This document shows, in pieces, positions 11,491-21,500 of a DNA stretch of 64,000 nt. The stretch covers positions 33,485,212-33,549,211 of the forward strand of contig OX345636.1 of the NCBI GenBank assembly GCA_947044365.1, in the 5' to 3' direction. The DNA comes from Petrosia ficiformis. Its lineage: Eukaryota > Porifera > Demospongiae > Haplosclerida > Petrosiidae. The notes under the pieces were generated by a model. That model did no database searches, was not told the origin of the DNA, and saw only the letters and a list, made by a program, of their open reading frames with translations. The translations under genes were made by a program, and so were the position numbers. Each line of letters starts with the position of its first letter. Within the stretch, counting starts at the first letter, position 1.

Positions 11491-12062
11491 CTTACGTTGA
11501 CCACGCCCAATACGCAGTACAGTACAGTACAGTATAGTAGTAATATTGCACACTTTTTTGGCATGGCCACCAACACACCAGGTCGATCAGGCTCCACGAT
11601 AAACGATAGTCTGAAGACTGCTCTAAGAAGGAAGCTGTTGAATGATACAGAAGTATCTTCCTCTTCGATTATTTGTCAATGCGGTTGCCAGACACTTGTT
11701 CAAAAGCTCTACCCGTCACTGGAAGCGTGTGTGGATACCGTCGAGTTGTCTCCTAACCGTTTGGACCAGGTGTTAACAATATCTCGAAAGATAAAGAGTT
11801 ACAGTGAAGCTGCTGGGCACTTGAAACTGTAAGGATCGTCAGCAATAGCAAACTTCATTATACTATATATACATTTTGTGAAATTTTTGCAGAGGGAAAT
11901 CTGTCAACTCCACAAGATACTAGTTCTTTTCTCTTCTTAGCAGGAAGCTTTGCTACAACCAGCTTTAGATCTCTTAGTAGCCATGCCAAAAAAGTGTGCA
12001 ATATTACTAGTATAATACTATTATACTGTACTGTACTGCGTATTGGGCGTGGTCAACGTAAG
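11491..12062. mobile_element. Nested inverted-repeat element carrying an open frame
   Basis: The arms 11491-11568 and 11981-12062 are reverse complements (CTTACGTTGACCACGCCCAA at the outer edge, GGCATGGC at the inner edge). Between them is a 90-codon frame with higher GC than its surroundings. The layout resembles a TIR element that has picked up host sequence. Confidence 0.65.
11562..11832 (+). CDS. Unrecognised 90-codon frame inside the TIR element
   Basis: The first ATG lies at 11562; the frame open upstream of it has only a TTG. The product begins MATNTPGRSG and has a CQCGC motif and a Leu- and Ser-rich second half (LYPSLEACVDTVELS). The last codons overlap a good splice donor (ACT then GTAAGG, about 11829). 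A candidate acceptor (TTTTTGCAG) lies at about 11893, after which only about ten more codons follow, so this could be a captured exon. Base composition is more balanced than the neighbouring DNA. I do not recognise the family, and the start codon sits inside the inverted-repeat arm. It may be real, a gene fragment, or chance. Confidence 0.3.
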
Positions 12063-12369
12063 CCAGCCAGTGGCCAATTTCATTATTTACGTGGGTGTTT
12101 GCCGCTCCTACTCTCTCGTTTTATGGGCTCCTGGGTTAATACATGATTATACTGTAACTCAATAATAAAGCAATGGAGTGGAATTTGAGATAAATTAAAG
12201 TTATGAACATTTTTCTGAGGACAACGTTCATGGTCTTTAGTTTAGTTACAAAAAGTGTATTGTTATACTTCATACATATTTATAGCAGTGGCTGAGATAT
12301 AGCAGGGCAGGGGGGCTTGAGCCCTCCCTAATTTTAGAAGTGGGAGGCTGAGCCCCCCACCCCACCCCC

Positions 12370-13385
12370 CTCTATTTAGCATTACAAACTGCAAAAATGA
12401 AATTTTTGAAATAACCAATTTATTTGTTAGTACAGTTGCAAAAAAAGCTCAATGTAGTTTGTGTCATACAGGATGTTGTGGCTACATCATGCATGATATT
12501 ACTATGACACTGTGTTCACAAAGTATAAAAATGTACACTAGAATAAATTAAATCATGTTTTTACAGGTTTCCAAACCTTTTGTTGGCCAACCACTACCGG
12601 ATACAATCACTTTGAGTTGTAAATTAAGTAAATTTTTGGTATGAAATATGAGTAGACACACCTTAAAATTATACTGATCCATAATTATAATTAGTACAAA
12701 GTAGCTATGGCATTCAGCATGATTAATCCATAACCATCTGAATAACCACTAATTGTTAAATTGTTAAATCCTTTAACTGTACTAACAAATAAAATAGTTA
12801 TTCATTACAAAGTGATTCATTCTGAACATGTTATGTAAATGATTAATTATTTTACATGACATGTTCACTCATTTAGATTTAATATTTAATCTGAAGTGTT
12901 TATACCAAACATTAATCATGTATAAAGTCATGAGTAAGGATAGAGGAGTTGCGGGAACATTTTAAACGAACCAGTAATAGCTAATCTGCTACAGTCTGTC
13001 ATCAGTTGATTCATATATTTGGTAGAGGCTTTGATGAGTTTCTTTAGTGACTTAAATCCTTCTGTGTTTACTAGACCTCTTGACCCTACCTCAATTGTTA
13101 TTAGGTTAGAAGCATATCCCACCTCAGATACTGATTCAAGTAAATAATTATGTTGGATTTCCTTTCCTGAGCTGCATCAAATGGAAGAGTGAGTTCGACT
13201 AGGTTGATAGATTTTAATTCTAGACATTATCAGGACGATCTGAGCAGGGAATAATATGAGTAGGGAAGGAATACGAGGAGTCTGGGAGATCCAGAATAAT
13301 GGTTTCAGTCACTTGTAGATGTTTAGAAATAAATGAACCGATCTTTTCGAGGACTAAGATATGTCTAGAATATTACAATAGCATT
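12370..13385. repeat. Direct duplication, copy 1
   Basis: The sequence from CTCTATTTAGC through GAACCGATCTTTTCGAGGACT is repeated in direct orientation at 14403-15400 with few changes. The 64-codon minus-strand stretch inside both copies is identical at the protein level. Small indels separate the copies, for example the loss of about 10 bases near 13228. Confidence 0.88.
12928..13380 (-). pseudogene. PD-(D/E)XK nuclease-like transposon ORF remnant, copy 1
   Basis: Read on the minus strand, the remnant carries pieces resembling the C-terminal domain often found beside invertebrate retroelements: VIVDLPDPSYSFPTHI, then NLVELTLPFDAAQERK, then after a frameshift GYASNLITIEVGSRGLVN. The D...ELT...IEVGSRG pattern fits a PD-(D/E)XK-type fold; this is recalled family knowledge and was not searched. 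Copy 1 has a deletion near 13228 that removes the RPDNV region junction and a frameshift near 13140. No intact start is present, so it is a dead fragment. Confidence 0.5.
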
Positions 13386-13619
13386 TTCAATAAAAGAAAA
13401 TGTAGGGATGTCGAAACTAAAAAAATATACAAACTGTGCTGGATTGGGATGGTACTACATAACACAGGAGGTCAACATAGGACCCAAATTAACCTAAAGA
13501 AACCACTTCCATATAACCCTATATACATAAGTATCTACATCACTCTAAGAAAAAGACAAAGAACTGTACTTTTCTGTAGAGTTATGTGGAAGTAGTTTGT
13601 TTAATTTTGACTCCTAGAT

Positions 13620-14400
13620 GAACTCATGTTATTATAACAACAGAATATGTATAAATTTACTCTTGTATGGTTAGTACAGTTGCAAGGATGCAAATTTAAT
13701 TGGTCATACAGGTTGTTGTTATGACTACACGATACATAAAAGATACTTGTACTGTAATTAATTATCATGTCCAATATCTCATATTAGATGCACAAAGAAA
13801 GTATTTCATCATGCAGTCATAACAACTTACAAGACCAACTATTTCCACTATTCCTTGCAACTGTACTAACCAACAAATTAATTATTTTAACAATTTTATT
13901 TTTGCGGTGTGTTTGCTGCTTTTATCAAGGACTAGGTGACTGTTGCATAGTAGAACATATCAGTGCATGGGAGGAAGGGGCTGTCTACATAAAGTATTCT
14001 CGGATGTGTCTATAGAATACCTGTTATTATTCTATTATTAATAATAAAAGGCATTTCCAATAAAAATGGAAGTGAATATACAGTCATTAAAACCCCAAAA
14101 GTATGCAAATGAGGTCGGGATGGTACTAGCACATGAAATTAACGTAGAATTCAAACCACTTCCATATAACCCCCTATATAAGTACCTACTAACGTATTTA
14201 TTGGTTAGTACAGTCACAAGGAATAGTGGTAAATTGTAATTTAATTGGTCATGTAGATTGTTATGACTGCATGGTGACCATACATGTAATTATAATCCAA
14301 TAATTGGAATTTCAATTTTAGACTTAGACTATGACGATTACTTGTCACACTCACTCATAAACGTAATGCATGGTTTACAAAGTATTTTGAAAACATTTAC
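13620..14400. repeat. Direct copy of the 7100-8040 block
   Basis: Closely matches 7100-8040, including AAAACCCCAAAAGTATGCAA and the GGAGGAAGGGGCTGTCTACA motif. It sits between the two copies of the 1 kb duplication, suggesting that duplication and transposition events are layered here. Confidence 0.75.
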
Positions 14401-14402
14401 GG

Positions 14403-15400
14403 CTCTATTTAGCGTTAAACACTGCAAAAATTAAAGTTTTGAATAACCAATTTATTGGTTAGTACAGTTGCAAAAAAAGCTCAATGTAGTTTGTGTCATA
14501 CAGGATGTTGTGGCTACATCATGCATGATGTTACTATGACACTATGTTCACAAAGTATAAAAATGTACACTAGAATAAATTAAATCATGTTTTTACAGGT
14601 TTTCAAACCTTTTGTTGGCTAACCACTACCGGATACAATCACTTTAAGTTGTAAATTAAGTAAAGTTTTGGTATGAAATATGAGTAGACAGCACCTTAAA
14701 ATTATACTGATCCATAATTATAATTGATTATAATTAGTACAAAGTAGCTATGGCATTCAGCATGATTAATCCATAACCATCTGAATAACCACTAATTGTT
14801 AAATTGTTAAATCCTTTAACTGTACTAACAAATAAAATAGTTATTCATTACAAAGTGATTCATTCTGAACATGTTATGTAAATGATTAATTATTTTACAT
14901 GACATGTTCACTCATTTAGATTTAATATTTAATCTGAAGTGTTTATACCAAACATTAATCATGTATAAAGTCATGAGTAAGGATAGAGGAGTTGCGGGAA
15001 CATTTTAAACGAACCAGTAATAGCTAATCTGCTACAGTCTGTCATCAGTTGATTCATATATTTGGTAGAGGCTTTGATGAGTTTCTTTAGTGACTTAAAT
15101 CCTTCTGTGTTTACTAGACCTCTTGACCCCACCTCAATTGTTATTAGGTTAGAAGCATATCCCACCTCAGATACTGATTCAAGTAAATAATTATGCTGGA
15201 TTTCCTTTCCTAAGCTGCATCAAATGGAAGAGTGAGTTCGACTAGGTTGATAGATTTTAATTCTTTGTTCCACTGGACATTATCAGGACGATCTGAGCAG
15301 GGAATAATATGAGTAGGGAAGGAATACGAGGGGTCTGGGAGATCCACAATAACGGTTTCAGTCACTTGTAGATGTTTGGAAATAAATGAACCGATCTTTT
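14403..15400. repeat. Direct duplication, copy 2
   Basis: Near-identical to 12370-13385. It extends further at the 3' end, where additional coding-like minus-strand sequence (to about 15500) is retained. Confidence 0.88.
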
Positions 15401-15440
15401 CGAGGACTGAGTCATGATGTGGGTTATATCTAAAGCAGTC
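14971..15440 (-). pseudogene. PD-(D/E)XK nuclease-like transposon ORF remnant, copy 2
   Basis: This is the fuller copy of the remnant. On the minus strand the segments run: LEKIGSFISKHLQVTETVIV, then DLPDPSYSFPTHIIPCSDRP, DNVQWNKELKSINLVELTLP, FDAA, a stop (TAG) where copy 1 has a Gln codon, a frameshift, and finally GYASNLITIEVGSRG. The RPDNV...LVELT and ITIEV elements are the acidic positions expected for this fold. Stop and frameshift show it is inactive. Confidence 0.5.
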
Positions 15441-15660
15441 TCACACGAGTTTAGTAGATGGTCTTTCGATTGTTGGGTCTCAGATGTTGTAAAGCTCGTC
15501 TTCACAGATAAACCAATATTATTAATAGATAGTCACAACAGTATGTATAAAACCTGTAATATAATAATAATAATAATAATATTTAGTTAATGATGATGAT
15601 ATGATTGAATAATTATTTATCAATCCTATTTCAATGGCATATTCTTCATATCAATTACAG

Positions 15661-15748
15661 TCTGGAGTTTATGGTTGTCAACGTATGGAATGTGATTGTT
15701 CCAATGAAAATGTGTCTCAAGACTGTTGTCCTCAGTGCTTCAAAAAAG
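15661..15748 (+). CDS. Orphan Cys-rich exon (VWC-like)
   Basis: An 88-bp open block with acceptor TCAATTACAG before it and donor GGTATAAT after it. It encodes SGVYGCQRMECDCSNENV then SQDCCPQCFKK, with Cys spacing C-x4-C-x-C-x9-CC-x2-C as in the C-terminal half of von Willebrand C-type domains. Its phase (0 in, 1 out) does not join the ankyrin exon downstream, which begins with its own ATG. It is either an exon of another gene or a stranded copy. Confidence 0.35.
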
Positions 15749-15754
15749 GTATAA

Positions 15755-15840
15755 TAATAATACATGTACATGTATATATACATATACATGTATGTGTACA
15801 TGTACATGTATATGTACATATACGTGTACATGTACATTTA
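15755..15840. repeat. TACATGTA-rich simple repeat
   Basis: Alternating purine-pyrimidine TACATGTATA runs; simple sequence inside the intergenic region. Confidence 0.7.
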
Positions 15841-16009
15841 CTAATTAACTAATTAATTATTCATATTAGTATATTAACTATTTAATTTTAATAGGTTATT
15901 AATTATGAATATTATTAATTTTAGAGGTTATATAAACTAGTGTATGATGTATCATTTATTATCAAGTTATATTGTTAGTAGATAGTGTGTGAGTCTTTGT
16001 TAGTATATA

Positions 16010-16403
16010 ATGGAGAATAGGTGTATTGTTGCTTTTCGTAATAATAATAAAGAAGAGGCGGTTAGTCTTCTTAAAGAAGTAAAGGACCCAAGAAAGGTAA
16101 AGAACAGGCTTGGCTTGACACCACTACACTGTGCAGCTGCTCATGATTGGACAGATATAATGGAATTATTAATAACTATACACAAGTGTGATGTAAATTG
16201 TAGAACTGTTAATGATTGGACTCCAGTACATGAGGCTAGTATGAGAGGACATTTAGATGCAGTTAAGTATTTATACAACACTGGAAAATGTGATTTATTT
16301 ATTAAAGATAAGTATGGTAAGACTCCATTGGATATAGCACGTCAATTAGGGCAACATGAGATAGTTGAATTCATCACTAATGTGATAACTTGTACATTAA
16401 CTT
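16010..16403 (+). CDS. Exon 1: ankyrin repeats
   Basis: Starts at ATG 16010 and ends at donor ACTT|GTAAGTG, phase 1. Two to three ankyrin repeats are visible from the motifs GLTPLHCAAAHDWTDIMELL, DWTPVHEASMRGHLDAVKYL and GKTPLDIARQLGQHEIVEFI. Read without splicing, the frame would stop three codons after the donor. Confidence 0.82.
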
Positions 16404-18515
16404 GTAAGTGAATTTATGTGTCAACGTATGTCCTGTGTCAGTATGTACATATATTCTAAACAAACCACACCCCTTTGTTGCGGCGATTTTTATTTTGTGT
16501 CTGTCATTGTGTTAGCGTCGTGAAATTGTTTGTGTTAGTAAACTATATACATGTATATACATAGTACAATTAATATATATATTAAGATATAATTATGGAG
16601 AAACATTATCCCTATGATTGCTTTCAAAGTTTGGTGTCGAACATTCAGTACTGAATCATGACTGACTTTTTCATGCCTGAAAACAACAGCCTATTATAGA
16701 TATTATTTTAATTATCTATTCTTCTTACTTTTTAAAAAGGATCTTGTAGAACTTTAGCAATATATTACAGACAGAACAGCTGTTAGTTCCAGCAGTTGGT
16801 AAGCTGCAACAGCTTTCTTCCTGGTGGTCTCTAGCGCGCGTTCTATTATCACTTACAGTTTCTTAACCCGGGGGCTTTGGAAAAAAATAATGAATTAATA
16901 ATTCCAACCACACCGACCATGGAAGTAATACACTGATTGCGAGGTGTGGCTCAGCATCTCATTAAAATCAAAACCTTCATTGCAACTGAATACAGGCAAT
17001 TTGCAACTTTCTGCAACTTCTGGAGCAATCTGACACTCACCTCAACCTTGCTTACAATTACTGCAAGCACAGCATCCACTCAAGTCTGCAAGCGAACGCT
17101 ATTTGTCACTTATTCTCTCAACATCCCTTTCTCTTTCACTAGAACCAGCTAGAAACCAAGCCTGTACATCACACAAACATCAACATAACGTTCTACTCTC
17201 CTTTCACTTTTATTTTTTTAAGTACCCTAAGCTAACTTCAATGTAACATCAAAGGGCGGACACTTGAATCAAAGCACTGCTAGACCACATCCAACAAAGC
17301 ATGGGCGTTTTGAACAATAGAATGCCGACATGCCGCCACCACATTGGTATACTCTCGTAATCTACAGTAATTTGGGGTGTGGTACATCCAAGACCCAGTC
17401 ATTGCAGTGAAATTTAGTAATGTAATAAGTAGGTGTGGTACTTCCTATCTGACAGGATGTTGTAAAATTACAACATTATAAAACTGAAAGTGTTAGACTA
17501 TTACGCGCCCCCAAATGCTCAACTTTCATAAAATTAAAACAACTTTTTTAAACAAGTGAAAAGGGGTCAAAAGTAACCAAATTGTTTGTCTTGGACCGAA
17601 GGGGCTGGCACGCGAGACTATGTATGATATGGTAATCATATTGTGTGTGTACGTGTTCGCAAAATTTTGGGAAAACTATGAACATAGTCTCTTGTAGCCA
17701 GCCCCTCCCACTCTAAATGAAGCGGGAAGGGTCTGGTAGATCTCCATTGTTATAGTCGTCCAGTGCAACTACCGGATTTCCGGTAGTTTCACTTATTTCA
17801 AGTACGTGTTTGATGTAATACCATCGAGATAGAAAGAATTATAGTAGTTGCTCTGCAGCTGGAGAGACATTGTTATTGAAGAATAAGCAGATAGAAACGG
17901 TAAAAGCTTTTGTGTGGTATTTTTATGCTTACTAACGGGGCTACGAAAGCTTTGGTTACATGTTTGACAGACAAACGCTCTTTCTTCCCTAAGTATAAAA
18001 TTCCTACTCCATGTGCTCTTAACAGTAAGCCTTTAGAGCTTCCCTGACCTTAACTGCATCTCTTCCATTCAACAGGTTCCCTTTAAATTTGCTTCTTCCA
18101 GAAATAATCTCGCTATTACACAAACAACAATTCTCCATTTTAGTAATACTTTCTCACACACCCAGTCACCCACTTAACATAAGTACTTCCGGTAACGTCA
18201 CTGGACGACTTTAACAATGGAGTTCTGCCCGACCCTTCCCGCTTCGTTTAGAGTGGGAGGGGCTGGCTACGCGATACTCTACGTACATTGGTAGTTCCAA
18301 CGAGCTACTGGCACTGTAAAAATGAACTGGTTATTTTAACCCTTATTTGGTTGCTGGAGTTTCAATGCTATATTATAAATATTATGCTTGTGAGGTATAA
18401 ATTATTGTAATTCTCATACAATTATCTGTGGAGAACAATGTTATTTGTTGACAAATTCCACAACTTTGTACTTATAATAACAAATAACAAATTAAAACAT
18501 TTGTGTATATATAAA

Positions 18516-18554
<39 letters not shown>

Positions 18555-21500
18555 TGTATATACACAAATGTTTTTAAAAATCTATTTGCTATTTATTATT
18601 TGTTTTTTAAGTACAAAGTTGTGGAATTTGTCAACAAATAACATTGTTCTCCACAGATAATTGTATGAGAATTACAATAATTTATACCTCACAAGCATAT
18701 TATTTATAATGCATTGAAACTCCTGTGACCAAATAAGGGTTAAAATAACTGTTTAATTTTTACAGTGGGTAGACTTCAAATTATGCAAGGATCAAAAATA
18801 ACAAGAGGCTTTTGCTAAAACCCTTTGGTTATAAAGTTATCACAATTTTTATAACTCACGGTTACTGTTTCCAGACTTGAGAAGACTCTTGGGGGCATCT
18901 GGACACATCAAAACATAACTACTCCTGTATCATGGCTATCGCTAGCAAAGCACTACATAAAAGCAAACAAATTTGGGTAATGGTTGCTAGTACAAGCCTA
19001 CAACATCGAGCACTGGTTACTTTCTACTTTCAGAGACTAAAATGTAAGACTTATAGTTAAACAAGGAAGAGACTAGTATAATGATACTAAAATCTTTCAG
19101 TTATAAAGTAACAAGTAAGTACTGACATGTTAGTTTGTATAACTATTATATATAATATTATTATACACACTAACATGCCAGTACAGTTTTATTACTTTAT
19201 ATGTTTTGTACACATAAAGTAAACCATCTGAAGCAAACGTTTTAATTATTATATGACCATACAAAACGAGCAATGATATATAATCTTGTGGCATATATTT
19301 AGAAAAAAGTGTAATGGTTTGTAATACTTTGCCACATAGGCGAGGGTCCCATCCCGATGGCACTTGTTAACATTGTATTGAAACTAATGTAACCAAATGA
19401 GGGTTCATTTATACAGTGTATGTGTTCACAAACAATATCGAAGTACAACACATACTATATCCCCTTGGTGACGGATGTAGCTTTGTTGTATGTATTTATG
19501 TACATATATTAAATTAAATCTATTTATACATAATTATATACTATATTCGTCCTTGTTACTGGTACTGTCACTGGGTTGAGTCTATGGTACATACAATGTA
19601 TATGACATAGTTAATGTAGTTATACTTATGTATGATTCGTGTACATATAATTTTATACACATGTGATATAATGTATTATATGATATCACATGTTTTGATT
19701 TACAGTGGCAATGAAAGAAGGTGGGGGAAAAATGAAACCATGTAATACTATACTACATGGACCACCAGGGGTTGGTAAATCCAGTTTAAAAAGAGTCATT
19801 CTAGGACAACCGCCCCTTCCGAAGGAGAAACAGAATGCTACACATATTGTTGAAAAAGCTGTCCGTGCAGTAAGTACCGATCGTTACACAGCTAAAGGAA
19901 GAAAATTATTAGCAGAAGTCAATAACACAGAAATGATAAAGATGTTAGCAAAGAAAGCCGAGAGTCTTCGTCTCAACAGCCACAAACCCGACTCAACTCA
20001 TCATCATATACCTGTGAGTGTTATATAATTTATTAATGTTTGTGGATGTGTCTCTATACATATACATATATGTTTGTATGGTATACTAGATGATGTCTGT
20101 GTAACTGTATAGTTATGTGTTTGTGTACATTTGTATGTACATGTATATATGAAGTATTTTCATTTAAGGAATCACAAGATCCTATTGAATATGTGAGTAA
20201 TTCTCCTCTGAATACTAGTAATTCAGAAACGTTGAAATCTATCAGAGAGCAACTGGCTGAACAAGTAGAACCATCGTCTGAATTATTTGATGTCGATTGG
20301 ATGTACTTGACTGATTCCGGAGGTCAGCCACAGTTTCTAGATGTACTTCCTCTTCTGTATCGTAACGAATCTCTTCACATAGTAGTGACACGACTTGACG
20401 AAGGGCTTGACGATAAGCCAAAAGTCCATTTCTACAGTAAAGGAGAAGATGTATATACACTTCCAGATCGATTGACACTTACTAATCGAGAGTTTATAGA
20501 AAGGGCTTGTCAAATCGCAGAAGCACAGGGAGCATCCAGAAAGTTTATCCCCAAGGTAATGGTAGTTGGCACACACAAAGATAAGCTGGGAATCAATGGT
20601 GAAGCAAGGCTTAAAGAGATCAACAAAGAGTTGAGAAAGGTTCATCAAAAATACAAAGATGTCCTCATTTGTAAGTCTGAAGATGAGGTACTCTTTGCTG
20701 TTAATGCTATGGCTCCTGTTGGAAAGGAACGTCAACAATACACTGAAGAGCTTCAGGATTGTATTCTGAAGGCAGTAGAGAAAACAGGAGAGGTGATTGA
20801 TGTACCTTTGAAGTGGCTTGCATTCCATCTTGATTTAGACAAAACAGGGGGTATTGTTCGAAAATCAGAATGCTATAAGACTGGAGAAATCCTCGGAATG
20901 GGAAGGAATGATGTCGACGAAGCTCTGAAGTATTTCGATAAATTTGGGTTACTTCTTTACTACCCAGATGATGTTCCTGACCTGATATTCACTAAAATGG
21001 ATTCACTCATCAGTAGATTATCCAGGTTAATTATAGCCTCATTTATTATTCCAGGAAGTAGTGTCACAGCGCCATATGACAGATTGAGGGAGAAAGGATT
21101 GTTTAATAAATCGCTTTTACCCACCATCTTCAAAGATCTTGAAAAGAGTGATGATGAATTCCACAATAGATTAGGACCGAAAAGATTGTTTAGTAAATCA
21201 TTTGTAGACACTCAATTTGAGAACACATTTGTACAGATGAGTGCATGTGTAGTGTCTTATTTGCGTCCCATATTTTATGAACTAACTAAAGAGTTTGCAG
21301 GATTCTCTGATGATGATTTCCTGAAGATACTGGAGTGTCTCAAGATTTCTGTTCATGTTGGAGATGATGACTACTTTCTTCCGAGTGTATTGTCACTGGA
21401 GCTTCCTGTTGATGATTCCCCATTTCCAATGAGCTGTGTTCCTCTTGTATACTCATGGGATGAACAAATTCTACCTCATGGTTTCTTTCTCACTTTTGTT

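Larger units (their letters stand above)
10523..12133. mobile_element. Composite inverted-repeat element, about 1.6 kb
   Basis: The outer ends, 10523-10591 and 12065-12133, are near-perfect reverse complements of about 69 bp, both starting CAGGAGCCCATAAAACGAGA. Inside are a block related to 18785-19370 (10610-11290), a short CACAGACA microsatellite (11388-11425) and a second, nested inverted-repeat element (11491-12062). No transposase was recognised, so it would be non-autonomous. No clear target duplication flanks it. Confidence 0.75.

Noticed and set aside
9677..17620. A single 7.9 kb transposon with TAGTCTCGCG ends
   Set aside because: The flanking 9 bases at the two ends do not match, and similar ends occur elsewhere. 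They are more likely unrelated solo ends.
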